Shown: positions 43,927 through 57,255, counted from the first letter of the stretch. The stretch is DNA of 64,000 bases from Muscardinus avellanarius (GCA_963383645.1 OY726578.1:23976388-24040387), one strand, 5' to 3'. A program made the numbers and translations. Notes: generated from the sequence alone by a model not told the origin.

Positions 43927-44837
43927 CTTTTTCTTCTGGAAAAACAAGGAGCATGTCCCTCCGAGCTATACCCAGCCCTATTTCATTTTGAAACAGAGGC
44001 CTTCCCTAAGTTGCCGAGGGTCTCCTGTCTTGCTGAGGCTGGCCTCGGCCCTGAGATCCTCCTGTCTCAGCCTCCCAAGCACCAGGATTGCAGGTGTGTG
44101 CCCGGTGCCCGGCTCTCCTTCCTCTTCTGGAACTTCTCCTCCTCCTGACTCCTCGTTCTCCCCACCCCCGCCCCTTCCACTCTCTGTCCTTTCTCCATCC
44201 CAAGTTCCATTTACCAACCGGGCGGGGCCCTTTTGATCTGGCGCAGTCTACCTGGACGCTGCCTCTCAGGGGCTGCCCAGGGCCGCCTGCCAGCACACCC
44301 TGGTCAGGGCCGAGCTGCGGGCTCTCCCTTAATCCTGAGGACGTGAACTCGCCAGTCACCCTGCGGTGCCCACAGGCTTCCGGAACGTGATAGGTGTCCG
44401 CTTGTGAGCGTATGGTTTGTAAATAAATAGAACAGCATTTTATGTTTCCCTAAAGAAACTTATTGCCACAAGATGCAGGTGGATGGGTTTTTTCCTTTGG
44501 AGGGGAGCATATTATGGATGGAGCCCAGGAGTGTTCTACATCTGAACTACACCCCAGCCCTTTTTAGTTTTTATGTTGAAACAGGGTCTTGCCAAGTTGC
44601 TGAGGCTGGCCTTGAACCTGTACTCCTCCCTTGGCCTCCCAAGTACTAGGTTTATGACTGCAAGCCAGTTGTTTATCCACTGGGCTTTCTCTGTAGCATT
44701 TTCCTAAGGATATAGCATGCTTGAGATCTCCTAGGAATTCAAGAATTCAAGTGAACCCAAGGTCACGTGGATTCCAGATCAGGTTCTGAATCATCTTTTC
44801 TGTTGGTCTTTCCTTTGTTTTTGTTGGGTTAAAAGAC

Positions 44838-44928
44838 GCTGCCTGCGTAGCTCGGTGGGAGAGCGCTTGCCTGGCTGGACCAAGGCCCTGAGTTCCACCC
44901 CCAGCACCCCTCACCCTCGCCAAAAAAT
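44838..44928 (+). mobile_element. Monomeric ID-like SINE
   Basis: ctgcctgcgtagctcggtgg gagagcgcttgcctgg... ccccagcacccc resembles a stand-alone ID element (tRNA-Ala-like box A and box B), unlike the dimers elsewhere. Confidence 0.7.
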
Positions 44929-45065
44929 GCCTGCTTCTCAGTTTATTTTGTCTCTGGATTTGTGGTTTGTGACAATGTCTTCTCTGCCATCCCAGGATGT
45001 TAGCGGGTAGGGCCAGGGGTGTCGTTCTCAACCCAGGGCACCCAGAGCATTCTTCTCATAGTGCC

Positions 45066-45173
45066 AAGCCAAGCTTCAGCAATGTAGTAAGATCCTAAAC
45101 AACTCGGACTGTTTCAAAATGAAAAATAAAGAGGGTCGGGTGTGTAGCTCAGAGGAGAAGGCCCCTAGGTCCA

Positions 45174-45228
<55 letters not shown>

Positions 45229-46195
45229 AATAAAGAGAGAGGGAGGGAGGGAGAGAAAGAGAAAAAGAAGAAACTGTCCAGAGCACGGTGGTGTAGGACT
45301 ATAATTTCAGTACTTGGGAGGCGGAGACAGGAGGATCCCAGGTTTGAGATCAGCACATGAAAACTTAGCAAGACGCTATTTCGAAACAAAACAAAACAAA
45401 ACAAAACAAAAAAAGGCTTGGGGGTATAGCACGGAAGTAGAACACCCCTGGGCTCAATCCGCAGTGCCGCGATAGATAGATAGATTAAAAAAAAAAAAAA
45501 TAGAGCTGGGCGTGGAGGCGCACACTTGTAATCCCAGCATTCGGGAGGCTGAGACCCGGGGATCGTGGTTTGTGGACAGCCTCAGCTACTTAGTGAGGCC
45601 CTCTGTAACTTAGACCCTGTTTCATAATAAAGAATTTAAAAAAATAAACAGGGCAGGGAGTGTAGCTATGAGGTCGAATGCCCCTGGGTTTCATCTCCAC
45701 ACCCGCAAAAAAAAAAAAAATAATAATAATAAATAAATAAATGAATAAATAAAGCCGGCGTGGTGGGCACGCTTGTAATCCCTCGCGCTTGGGAGGCGGA
45801 GACAGGATCGCGCAGGTTCGAAGCCAGCCGCGCTGGCTTAAGAGACTCTGTTTCCAAATAAAAAATACATATATAAAATAGGTCTGGGACTGTAGCCCAG
45901 AGGTAGAAGGGTTTCCAGGATCCCCAGTACCACCAAAAAGAAACCAAAAATTAATAATAATAAATAAATAGAGCTGGGGATGTAGCTCAGAGGTAGAACA
46001 CCCCTGGGTTCAGCCCTGGTACTGTGATAGATATAAAATATAAGGGTAAAAGGACTGGGGATGTTACCCAGAGGTAGGGCACCCCTGGGTTCAGTCCCGG
46101 TACTGGAATAGATAGGTAGAGAGATAAATAGATATAAAAAATACACTCAAAAGGGCGGGGGTGTGGGCAGAGGTAGGGCCCCTGGGCTCACCCGG
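45066..46195 (+). mobile_element. + strand SINE array in UPB1 intron 2
   Basis: 5'-truncated copy 45066-45172; dimers 45277-45470 and 45505-45710; cgcgctggcttaagag-type copy 45753-45945; ID halves 45968-46025, 46050-46110 and 46150-46195, the last ending about 50 bases before exon 3. Confidence 0.85.
45173..45226 (+). repeat. (CA)n microsatellite at an ID end
   Basis: About 26 ca repeats starting in tccaatacacaca, an ID 3' end, followed by a (GGGA)n/(GA)n stretch to 45265. Confidence 0.97.
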
Positions 46196-46247
46196 TCCTG
46201 GGGTCCTCGGTGAGGGCCGGAGGGCTCTGACCGCTCTCTGACCCTAG

Positions 46248-46335
46248 GTCTCCGCCCTGCACAGCCGCGTGGAAGCCATGGTGGAGGCGGCAGCCCTGTG
46301 CGGCGTCAACATCATCTGCTTCCAAGAGGCTTGGA
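46248..46335 (+). CDS. UPB1: Beta-ureidopropionase exon 3 (catalytic Glu119)
   Basis: Acceptor accctag| and donor A|gtaagt are both strong. The exon encodes [19 protein letters not shown] followed by [10 protein letters not shown] and the first base of Thr122. By counting codons from the ATG, the Glu of FQEAW is residue 119, the catalytic base of the nitrilase-family Glu-Lys-Cys triad, at exactly the human position. The split Thr codon (A + CT at 50746-50747) confirms the junction with exon 4. Confidence 0.97.
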
Positions 46336-46435
46336 GTAAGTTTTTCTGCTGCTTCTAAAGCCCCTCTGACGAGCCGGCTCACCCCACTGCCATGTTGCCA
46401 GCTTCTCTGCTACCTGATTAAAAACCCTCCTTTCC

Positions 46436-46635
46436 AGCCGGGCATGGTGGCGCACGCTTGGAATCCCCGCGCTTGGGAGGTGGAGGCAGGAGGATCACAC
46501 AGGTTCAAAGCCAGCCACGCGCTTGCTGGCTTAGGACACCCTGTTTCCAAAATAAAAATGTCAAAATAGGTCTGGGAGTATAGCCCGGAGGTAGAAGGGC
46601 ATCCAGGAACCCCAGTACCACTACCACCAAAAAAA
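46436..46635 (+). mobile_element. Young SINE with 16-bp target duplication
   Basis: Direct repeats aaaaaccctcctttcc at 46420-46435 and 46636-46651. Confidence 0.95.
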
Positions 46636-46837
46636 AAAAACCCTCCTTTCCTTTCTCTCCCATCCGCAATGCCAGAGACCCAGGAGCCCGGGCGCTCCCT
46701 CCGGGCCTCCCTGCCACTCACAGCCCGGGTGTCTGGTCCTCTCCCTGCTCATCCCAGTCTCTGAATCCACTCCCTCCTACCTACCGATGCCCGAGCCAGC
46801 CAGAGTCCCTTCTGAGCCTTATTGGATTTTAATCTTT

Positions 46838-47920
46838 TTGATACTGGAGGTTGAACCCAAGGGCGTTCTACCTCAGAGCCGTGACCCCAACCCTATTTTA
46901 TTTGTTTTTTGTTTGTTTGTTTGTGGTACTGGGGTTCCCGGAAACCCTTCTACCTCTGGGCTACACTCCCAGACCTATTTTTATATTTTTATTTGGAAAC
47001 AAGGTCTCTTAAGCCACCGAGGCTGGCTTTGAACCTGCGCGATCCTCCTGTCTCAGTCTTCCAAGCGCGGGGATTACAAGCGTGCGCCCCCATGCCTGGC
47101 TGTTTTTTTTAATTTCTAATTAATTAATTAATTAATTATAGTACTGGGGATAGAACCCAGGGGCGTTCTACCTCTGAGCTATACCCCCAGCCCTATTTTT
47201 AATTGTTTATTTTTCTTTGTGGTAGTGGGGGTGGAACTCAGGGGCTTTTCTACCTCCAGGCTATACTCCCAGACCTATATTTTTAATACTTTATTTGGAA
47301 ACAGGGTCTCACTGAGTTGCTGAGAGCCTCACTCAGTAGCTGAGGCTGGCTTCGAACCTGTGCGATCCTCTTGTCTCAGCCTCCCAAACATGGGGATTAC
47401 AAGTGTGCACCACCACACCCGGCTAATTTTTAATTTTTTTTTTTTTTTGCAGGTCTGGGGATGGAACCCAGGGGCATTCGATCTCCGATCTACACCCCCT
47501 GCTCTATTTTTTATTCTTTATTTTGAAACCGGGTCTCACTGAGTTGCGGAGGGCTTCACTAAGTAGCTGAGGCTGTCCGGGAACCGTGATCCTCCGGTCT
47601 CAGCCTCCCGAATGCTGGGATGACAAGCGTGTGCCACCATGCCCGGCTTAATTTATATTTTTGAAACATGGCCTTCCCCTAATTTGCAGAGAGCCTTACT
47701 AAGTAGCTGAGGCTGGCCAAGAACCTGCACTCTTCCTATGTCAGCCTCACAAGTGCTGGGGTAACAAGTGTGCACCACTTTTTTTTTTTTTTTTTGGAAG
47801 AGTCTCACTAAGTTGCCAAGGGCCTTGCTAAATTGCCAAGGCTGCCCTTAAACCTTCAATCGTCCTGTCTCAGCCTCCCAACTACTGAGATTACAGGTGT
47901 GCGCCATGGCACCCAGCCTA
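46838..47920 (-). mobile_element. Minus-strand SINE series in UPB1 intron 3
   Basis: ID halves 46838-46895 and 47138-47200; dimers 46922-47101, 47218-47425 and 47447-47650; B1-like halves 47660-47780 and 47798-47920. Confidence 0.85.
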
Positions 47921-48020
47921 TCTGCTTATATTTTAAGAATCAGGGATTGAAAAGCTGCCTGTGTACTCTGAGTTTGTGGGCAGGGCTCACCCCCAGCCCC
48001 ATTAGAGGATCATCTGGGAA

Positions 48021-48066
48021 TGCCCGTGTTAAGTGAGTACCTCTGCCCGTGTTAAGTGAGTACCTC
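48021..48066 (+). repeat. 23-bp direct tandem duplication
   Basis: tgcccgtgttaagtgagtac + ctc occurs twice in perfect tandem in unique intron sequence. Confidence 0.95.
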
Positions 48067-48206
48067 TGGACCACTCCCTGGAAGCTGGTCAGATTCCCCA
48101 AAGAGTCTTCTGTCCTCCTGCCAAGAAGGGAAAGAGGACCAGGGCCCAGGTGGCCACGCTTCTGCCGTTTCTTCTGCGTTCTTGTTTCTCTAACATTTAT
48201 TTATTT

Positions 48207-49590
48207 TTGGTAGTAGGGATAGAGCTTGGGGGCATTCCACCTCCAAGTTATCTTCCCAGCCCACTTTTTTTTTATTTTTTTTTTATTTTCGAAACAGGAT
48301 CTCAACTTAGACCCTGTTTCGAAAATAAAAAAAAATAAGCCAGGCGTGGTGGCACACACTTGTACTCCCGGCCTTTGAGAGGCTGAGACAGGAGAATCGC
48401 TGTTTGCAGCCAGCTTCAGCTACTTAGGCCCTTTGCAACGCAGTGAGACCCGATTTCAAAATAAAGAATTTAAAAAAATAGGGCTGGGGGTGTAGCTTGG
48501 AGGTAGGATTCCCCTGGATTCAATCCCCGGTACCTCAAAAATAAAGAATAAAGAATAAAACTGGGCGTGGTGGCGCACGCTTGTCATCCCAGCATCTGGG
48601 AGGCTGAGACAGGAGGATCGCGGTTCGCGGACAGCCTCAGCTACTTAGTGAGGCCCTCCGCAACTCAGTGAGACCTTGTTTCAAAACAAAGACTAAAAAA
48701 ATAGGACTGGGGGTGTCATTTGGAGGTAGAATGCCCCTGGGTTCCATCCCCAGCACCACACACACACAAAAAAACCTCTGTCTGGACACCTCCCCCGCCC
48801 CGCGTCCCACACCCTCCTTTGGAGTTTGTTTACATTGGAGTGTTTGCGTAAACAGGAAAAGATGCCATTAAAGCGGAGATGGAGGCACGGGAGCCCTGGG
48901 CAGGTTGGAATGAAGCTGGCGGGGTGTGTGTTCTCCGGGGACACTTGGGTCCCGACTAATGCTCCGGGAGCTGAGAATTAATGGTCATTACGGAGCACTT
49001 GTGTTGGCAACAGCTTTTTGTCGATTTCCTTAAAATAGTTCGTCCATCTTCACAGAAGGCGCCCTGGGGAGCCGGGAGCCGGGAGCCCGGGGCCCAGTGC
49101 CCGGGATGCTGCTGGTAACACCTGCCGCCGAGAGGGCTGCCACCGGGCAAGCTCGGGACCAGGCCTCCCGCGACAGCCCCTTCTCTGTATGACACGGCCG
49201 CCCCTGCTCCATGGGCCCTGCGGACCACGCCTCGCACCGCCTTGGCGAAATACTGGGATCGGCTAGCAGAGGACTTTTTATTTATTTTTATTTTTTTGTG
49301 GCACTGGGGATTGAACCCAGGGGCGGTCTACCTCCAAGCTACAGCCCCAACCCCTATTTTTTATTCTCTATTTTTGTTTTTATTTATTTCGTGGTACTGG
49401 GGATGGAACCCAGGGGCGTTCTACCTCCAGGATACACTCCCAGGCCTATTTTATAGTTTGTTTGAGAACAAGGTCTCCTTAAGTCGCTGAGAGCCTCACT
49501 AAGTCGCTGAGACTGGCTGCAAAAATCTGCGATCTTCCTGTCTCAGCCTCCCAAGTACTGGGATTACAAGCGGGCACCACCATGCCTGGC
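48207..49590. mobile_element. SINE copies in UPB1 intron 3
   Basis: Minus ID 48207-48265; + dimers 48336-48530 and 48560-48765; minus ID 49298-49355 and minus dimer 49391-49590. 48766-49297 is unique. Confidence 0.85.
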
Positions 49591-49760
49591 ACCATCGGAC
49601 TCTTAAATAGGCCCAGACACTGTGGCAACGTACACAAACACCACCCAGGCACATCAGAAAGCAAGCGCCGCCCTAAAGTTGGTCAGCTGTGAGCTGGCAG
49701 GGTAATAGCAGACATTTAGGAACTTCTATTCTCTAATCCCTCTCAAAGAAATGGACTTGA

Positions 49761-49956
49761 AGCCGGGCGTGGTGGCGCACGCTTGTAATCCCCGCGCTTG
49801 GGAGGCAGAGACAGGAGGATCACACAGGTTCGAAGCCAGCCCCGCTGGCGCAAGAGACCCTGTTTCAAAAATATAAAATAGGTCTGGGAGTGTAGCCCGG
49901 AGGAAGAAGGGCTTCCAGGAACCCCAGTACCACCAAAAAAAAAAAAAAAAAAAAAA
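49761..49956 (+). mobile_element. Young SINE with 16-bp target duplication
   Basis: Direct repeats aaagaaatggacttga at 49745-49760 and 49957-49972. Confidence 0.95.
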
Positions 49957-49972
49957 AAAGAAATGGACTTGA

Positions 49973-51074
<1,102 letters not shown>

Positions 51075-51238
51075 TGAAACAGGGTCTCACTGAGTAGCAG
51101 AGGGCCTCACTAAGTAGTAGCTGAGGCTGTCCGTGAACTGTGATCCTCCTGTCTCAGCCTCCCGAATGCTGGGATTACAAGCATGTGTCACCATGCCTGG
51201 CTTTTATTTTTTATTTTGAAACAGGGTCCCAGCCGGGC

Positions 51239-51437
51239 ATGGTGGCGCACGCTTATAATCCCAGCGCTTGGGAGGCTGAGACAGAAGGATCACATAGGCT
51301 CGAAGCCAGCCTCAGCTACTTAGTGAGGCCTGAGGCCCTGTTTCCAAATAAATTATGAGACAGGACTGGGGGTGTAGCCCGGAGGTAGAAAGCCCCTGGG
51401 TTCCACCCCCCAATACCACCAAAAAAAAAAAAAAAAA
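51239..51437 (+). mobile_element. SINE inserted into an older minus-strand SINE
   Basis: Flanked by aaacagggtc (51229-51238 and 51438-51447). The host minus copy is at 51212-51540. Confidence 0.88.
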
Positions 51438-51572
51438 AAACAGGGTCTCATTAAGTAGCTGAGGCTGTCCTTGAACCATGATCCTCCTGTCTCAACCTCC
51501 CAAAAGCTGGCATTACAAGCCTGCGCCACCACCACCTGGCTTTGATTTTTCTTTACCTAAAACTCCTAGTAA

Positions 51573-51776
51573 GCCGGGCGTGGCGGGATCACGCTTGTAA
51601 TCCCCGCGCTTGGGCGGCGGAGACAGGAGGATCGCGCAGGTTCGAAGCCACCTGCGCTGGCTTTAAGAGACCCTGTTTCCAAATAAAAATGTAAAAATAG
51701 GTCTGGGAGTGTAGCCCAGAGGTAGAAGGGCTTCCAGGAACCCCAGTACCACCAAAAAAATTTTAAAAAGGAGCAA

Positions 51777-51858
<82 letters not shown>

Positions 51859-52508
51859 TACTGGGAATGGAACCCAGGAGCTTTTCTACCTCCGGGCTCT
51901 ACTCCCAGCCCTATTTTATACTTTATTTGGAAACAGGGTCTCACTCAGTTGCTGAGAGCCTCACTAAGTAGCTGAGGCTGGCTTCGAACCTGTGCGATCC
52001 TCCTGTCTTGGCCTCCCAAGCGCGGGGATTATAAACGTGTGCCACCTCACCCGGCAAAAGGAGCAGATTTAATTTTGTAAAGATTTCACTCCGAAGCCGG
52101 GCACGGTGGCGCACGCTTATAATCCCAGCACTTGGGAGGCTGAGACAGGAGGATCTCGGGTTCCCAGCCAGCCTCAGCTACTTAGTGAGGCTTCCACAGC
52201 TTAATGAGACCCGTTTTAAAATAAAGAATAAAGAACAGGGCTGGGAGTGTAGCCCAGAGGTAGAATGCCCTGGACTCTATCCCCAGTACTGAAGAAAGAA
52301 AGAAAGAAACAAAAAATATATATATAGCTGGGCACGGTGGCGCACGCCTGTAATCTCAGTACTTAGGAGGCTGAAACAGAAGGATCGCCGGTTTTGAGGC
52401 TACTGTATGGAACTTAGTGAGACCCTGTTTCCAAATAAAGAATAAACTAGAACTGAGGGTGGGGCTTAGAGGTACAGCCCCCCAGGGTTCAACCCCCACT
52501 GCCATATT
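51573..52508. mobile_element. SINE copies in UPB1 intron 4
   Basis: + copy 51573-51760, minus copy 51858-52055, + dimers 52098-52293 and 52328-52508. Confidence 0.88.
51778..51855 (+). repeat. (TG)n(AG)n compound microsatellite
   Basis: tg repeats change abruptly to ag repeats and end at atatactgggaatggaacc, a minus-strand ID end. Confidence 0.97.
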
Positions 52509-52517
52509 CCTGCGTGT

Positions 52518-52518
<1 letters not shown>

Positions 52519-52549
<31 letters not shown>
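52519..52549 (+). repeat. (CA)n microsatellite before UPB1 exon 5
   Basis: About 15 ca repeats ending 60 bases before the exon 5 acceptor. Confidence 0.95.
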
Positions 52550-52556
<7 letters not shown>

Positions 52557-52609
52557 TGCACACCGACGATCGATCTGAAAGTGGAACTGTCTGGCGTTTG
52601 TATTCCCAG

Positions 52610-52771
52610 CTGGCCAAGAAGCACAACATGGTGGTGGTGTCCCCCATCCTGGAGCGAGACCGAGACCACGGAGACCTCCTGTGGAACACGGCCGTGGTGG
52701 TCTCCAATTCTGGAGCGGTCCTGGGAAAGAGCCGGAAGAACCACATCCCCAGAGTGGGCGACTTCAACGAG
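52610..52771 (+). CDS. UPB1: Beta-ureidopropionase exon 5 (catalytic Lys196)
   Basis: The exon has 54 codons in phase 0, between ttcccag| and GAG|gtgagc. It encodes [36 protein letters not shown] and [18 protein letters not shown]. The Lys in KSRKNHIP counts to residue 196, the catalytic lysine. His173, in the active-site entrance loop of the human enzyme, and Glu207 at the exon end, considered a second catalytic-site glutamate, are both present. The exon is preceded by a (CA)n microsatellite only 60 bases before the acceptor. Confidence 0.97.
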
Positions 52772-53165
52772 GTGAGCGGCCCCCAAGTCCCAGGCTCTCC
52801 AGGTGTGCGCCGCCATGCCCGGCCCTCGGCTGGATTTCCGTAGGTCCGGTCGTTCGGGACACGATCACCCCAGTATTCTCCGATCGTGGGGTACCAGCCA
52901 CTCTTCGATGGTCAGACAGGAAACCATCCGCACGTCTAAACGGGTTTCCTGGGCGAGAGAACCTGGCGTTTCTCAGTAACAGCTGGTGGTAGGGTAGGAA
53001 GAGCTGGCCTGGCCTGTTTACCCTGAGATCCTGAGGTTAATCTTTAGCTCCCTGCCAACAGCACGGGGCTGGTCTCCACCCGGCACGTGTGGGCGTCTGC
53101 CACAGTGCACAGCCTGGTTGCTGTGTGACCCTGGTTCGTTTTGAAAAAAAAAATTATTTTTTTCA

Positions 53166-53354
53166 TCTTGGGGATTGAACCCAGGGATGGTCTACCTCTG
53201 AGCTATACCCCCGGATCTTTTTATTGTTTCTTTTGAAACAGGGTCTCAGTAAGTTGCTAAAGCTGGTCTCAAACCTGTCATCCTCCTTTCTCAACCTCCC
53301 AAGTACTGGGATGACAGGTGTGCGCCACTACACCCGGCTCCTGCAGGAACATTT

Positions 53355-53389
<35 letters not shown>

Positions 53390-54132
53390 TTTTTGTGGTA
53401 CTGGGTTTTTGGAAACCCTTCTACCTCCGGGCTACATTCCCAGACCTATTTTTTGTTTTGTTTTGTTTTTGGTGGTACTGGGGTTCCTGGAAGTCTTCTA
53501 CCTCCTGGATACACTCCCATGGGCTACACTCCCAGACCTATTTTTTAACTTTTTTTTAATGTGGAAACAGGGTCTCAAGCCAGCGAGGCTGGCTCCGAAC
53601 CAGCGCAATCCTCCTGTCTCCGCCTCCCAAGCGCGGGGATTAAAAGTGTGTGCCACCACGCCCGGCTGACCTATTTTGTATTTTTATCTGGAAACAGGGT
53701 CTCTTAAGCCAGCGCGACTGGCTTCGAACCTGCACGATCCTCCTGTCTCCGCCTCCCAAGTGCAGGGATTACAAGTGTGCGCCACCACGCCGGGCTCTGC
53801 AGAACCATTTTTAACCCCAGTAAGGACGCCCATGAGCCGGGCATGGTGGTGCACACTTGTCATCTGGTACTTGGGAGGCTGAGACAGGATGGTGGGTTCC
53901 AGGACAGCCTAAGCAAGTAGTGACACTCTGTTTAAAAAAAAAAAAATAGAGCTGGGCGTGGTGGCGCACACTTATAATCCCAGCATTTGGGAGGCTGACC
54001 GGAGGATTGTGGTTCACAGGCAGCCTCAACTACTTAATGAGGCCCTCTGTAACTTAGTGAGACTGTTTCAAAAACTAAAGAATAAAAATAGGGCAGGGGC
54101 TGTAGCTCAGAGGTCGAATGCCCCTGGGTTCC

Positions 54133-54182
<50 letters not shown>

Positions 54183-54480
54183 TAGAAGCTGTGTGTGGTG
54201 GCACACGCTTGTAATCCTAGTACTTGGGAGGCTGAGACAGAAGGATCAGGGGTTCGCAACCAGCCTCAGCTACTGAGTGCAGTCCTCTGCAACTTAGTAA
54301 GACCTTGCTTCAAAATAAAGAATAAAAAATAGGGCTGGGGTTGTAGTTCGGAGGTAGAATGCCCCTGGGTTCCATCCCCAGTACCACAAAAATAAGTAAA
54401 AAATAGTGCTGAGGGTATAGCTTCAAGGTAGAAATGTCCCCTCCCCTTTTTTTGGTACTAGGTTCAATCCCCAGGACCAA
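53166..54480. mobile_element. SINE copies in UPB1 intron 5
   Basis: Minus ID 53166-53215, minus B1 53217-53340, minus copy 53395-53668 with a doubled ID segment, minus B1 half 53670-53797; + B1 53833-53945; + dimers 53951-54140 and 54186-54390; ID 54402-54480. Confidence 0.85.
54135..54182 (+). repeat. (AAT)n microsatellite
   Basis: About 15 aat triplets starting in a SINE 3' end (gggttccataataat). Confidence 0.95.
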
Positions 54481-54733
54481 AAAAAACAGGATGCCCAAGG
54501 CACTTTGCGGGTGGTGTGGGTTCTACTCCGCTTTGGTGCTGAGCGGCTGGGCGGGTCCCATGCCCACTCGGGGCCAGTTTCCTCCTCGGGTGTGGGGAGA
54601 TGCTGTGGAGGGGTGCCGGGCCCGTCAGCCGTGATATTCCCTATAGGACAAGTGTTTGTGAGGTCGACTGAGTCTCCTTAACATTGACAGAACCTCGGCC
54701 CTGAATGGCTCCATGATCAAAACCTCCTTGCAG

Positions 54734-54915
54734 CCAGGTGTGGTGGCGCACGCTTGTCATCCCCGCGCTTGGGAGGCGGAGACAGGAGGATCGCGCAGGT
54801 TCGAAGCCAGCCGAGCTGGCTTAAGAGACCCTGTTTTAAAAATATAAAAAAAATAGGTCTGGGAGTGTAGCCCGGAGGTAGAAGAGTTTCCAGGAACCCC
54901 AGTACCACCAAAAAA
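54734..54915 (+). mobile_element. Young SINE with 15-bp target duplication
   Basis: Direct repeats aaaacctccttgcag at 54719-54733 and 54916-54930. Confidence 0.95.
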
Positions 54916-55101
54916 AAAACCTCCTTGCAGTCAATCCCTGAAATGTCTTGACAGTTGCTCTGGAACTTTTGACGTGTCACAAAAAGAGATTGTTGGTAAA
55001 TTCTCAAACCACCGTGACTTCCTCTTGGGGTTGGTTTGTTACTGTGTCTGGCTTTGCATGTGTTAACCTGTTGACATTCTGGAACTTAAAATACAATCAC
55101 A

Positions 55102-55450
55102 AGCCAGGGGTGGTGGCACACACTCCCTCGTAATCCCAGCACTTGGGAGGCTGAGACAGGAGGATCCAGGTTCGAGGCCAGCCTCAGCTGTTTAGTGAGG
55201 CCCTCTGCAACTTCATGAGACCCTGTTTCAAAATAAAGAATAAAAAATCCAGCTGGGGGTGCAGCTCAGAGGTAGAATGTTCCTGGGTTCCATCCCCAGC
55301 ACCACAAAAAGAAAATAAATTAAAAAAAAAAAATAGGGCTGGGAGTGTAGCTTGGAGGAGGTAGAAGGCCCTGGGTTCCATCCCCAGTACTGGAAAAAAA
55401 AGATTTTAGAGGTAGCGTGCCCTTGGTTTCAACCTCTGGTACCAAAAACA
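55102..55450 (+). mobile_element. SINE copies before UPB1 exon 6
   Basis: Dimer 55102-55312, ID half 55336-55393 and an ID fragment 55405-55450, ending 100 bases before exon 6. Confidence 0.85.
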
Positions 55451-55551
55451 AAAAGAAAGAAAAAGAGTGTTGGGTTTGGACTACTGGGGACGCTTGGTTT
55501 ATTTCTGCTGAGCCTGAGGAAAGCTCACGGGCCTGGCTTTGCTTCCTGCAG

Positions 55552-55721
55552 TCCACCTATTACATGGAGGGCAACCTGGGCCACCCCGTGTTCCAGACGC
55601 AGTTCGCCAGGATCGCGGTGAACATTTGCTACGGGCGGCACCACCCGCTCAACTGGCTCCTGTACAGCCTCAACGGCGCCGAGGTCATCTTCAACCCCTC
55701 GGCCACCATCGGCTCGCTCAG
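55552..55721 (+). CDS. UPB1: Beta-ureidopropionase exon 6 (catalytic Cys233)
   Basis: Acceptor ttcctgcag|, donor CAG|gtctct. The exon encodes [35 protein letters not shown] and [19 protein letters not shown], ending with two bases of Ser264. The Cys of NICYGRHH counts to 233, the nucleophile that forms the thioester intermediate. The exon is intact and in frame with both neighbours. The donor is weak (gtctct) and, as in exon 1, lacks the usual A/G at +3. Confidence 0.97.
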
Positions 55722-55842
55722 GTCTCTGGGGGAGCCCCGGGCCTCCTGGGGTCAGCCCGGCGTCCGGGGCAATGCGGGGCGCGGCGGGGCTGGGGGTGGG
55801 TTTGGTAACTGGAGGATGTTTGGGCCTGAGACTTTTCGTTGC

Positions 55843-57255
55843 AGTTCTGGGAAATTGAACCCAGGGGCATTCTATCTCCAAGCTACATCCCCTGCCCTAT
55901 TTTTTTTTAATTATTTTTTTATTTTGAAACAGGGTCTCACTAAGTTGCGGAGGGCCTCGCTAAGTAGCTGAGGCTGTCAGCGAACCACAGTCCTCGGGTC
56001 TCAGCCTCCCGAATGCTGGCTCTACAAGAGTGCGCCACCACGTCCGGCTCCTATTTTATTTTTGAAACAGGGTCTTGCTAGGTTGATGAGAGTCTCACTA
56101 CTTGCTGAGGCTGTCCTTAAACCTATGATCCTCCCGTCTCAGCCTCCCTGGTACTAGGATTACAAGCATGCGCTACCATGCAGGCTTGAGACCCTGTTTC
56201 AAAATAAAAAATAAAATAGGGTAGGGGTGCAGCTCAGAGGCAGAATGTACCCCAGTACTACACACAAAAAGAGAAAGAAAGGAAAAAAAAATAAGCTAGC
56301 CAGGCGTGGTGGCGCACGCCTGAAACCCCAGCATTTGGGAGGCTGAGATTGGAGGATCGCGGTTCACGGCCAGCCTCAGCCACTTGGTGAGACCCTCCAC
56401 AATTTAGTGAGACCCTGTTTCGAAATAAAGAATAAAAAACAGGGCTGGAGGTGTAGCTTGGAGATCAAATGCCACTGGGTTTAATTCCCAGTATCATAAA
56501 AGAAAAACTGAAACAGGCCCTGGGTCTTCCCTTGGGGTTCCCGGTAAGACGTCCCAGGGTCCTCGGGTGGTGTTAACAGTGTCCCCTGGTGCTTGGGAGG
56601 CAAGATGATCTCTGGTCATCCAGCCACCAGGCCCGAGTGTGACCTGGGGCTGCCCGGAAGGCAGGAAGGCATCGTCCTACCTGCTGGGTGTAAGCCAGCC
56701 AGAGAGCTCCATTTCCCCTGCGGGGTCTCTCCCGGAGCCTGAACCCTCCGTCCCTGGGCACCCGGGCCCGAGCCGGCTTCTGAGCCCGGCAGGCTCGCTG
56801 TGACAGCCCCCTCTCTGGCGCAAGCTGCACGGCAGGGTTTTATTAGCCCCGATTAAGCCAGCAGACAGTCTCGCTGTAATGTGCACACAACCACGCGTGC
56901 CCTCAGCAGCCTATTAAGCTGATTAAAAACGATCGATGTTCTCTCTGCCGCTAAGAGTCCCGGCCCGGGCTCTCCAGGGCAAGGCGAGACCGGCCGAGGT
57001 CCCGGGAAAAGCAGTGTGTTTTTCTTCTTTTCTTTTCTTTTTTTTTTTTCTTCCTCTGGTACTAGAGATGGTACCCAGGGGCATTCTACCTCTGAGCTAC
57101 ACACCCCTGCCCTATTTTTTAGTCTTGATTTTGAAAAGGTCTCACTGAGCTGCGGAGGGCCGAAGTAGCTGAGGCTGTCCGCAAACCGCGATCCTCCTGT
57201 CTGAGCCTCCCAAAGGCTGGGATTACAGGCGTGCGCCACCACGCCCGGCTGAGCA
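55843..57255. mobile_element. SINE copies in UPB1 intron 6, left part
   Basis: Minus dimer 55843-56050, minus B1 56052-56190, + fragment 56190-56260, + dimer 56298-56500, minus dimer 57053-57255. Confidence 0.85.

Larger units (their letters stand above)
43714..46247 (+). other. UPB1: UPB1 intron 2
   Basis: Contains a (CCT)n tract (43868-43926), a minus SINE (43955-44115), an old minus SINE (44505-44655), a monomeric ID-like element (44838-44928), a (CA)n/(GA)n run (45173-45265) and a + strand SINE array (45066-46195). The stretch 44116-44500 is unique sequence without a recognisable feature. Confidence 0.9.
52772..55551 (+). other. UPB1: UPB1 intron 5
   Basis: Unique at 52772-53160, 54481-54718 and 54931-55100. 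Otherwise: minus SINEs 53166-53797 with a (TTTA)n tract, including one copy whose ID half is partly duplicated (53395-53668); + copies 53833-54480 with an (AAT)n tract; a young + copy 54734-54915; and + copies 55102-55450. Confidence 0.9.

Noticed and set aside
44838..44928. A functional tRNA gene
   Set aside because: Box A and B motifs are ID-SINE derived; the sequence does not fold into a full cloverleaf by eye and ends in an A-rich SINE-like tail.
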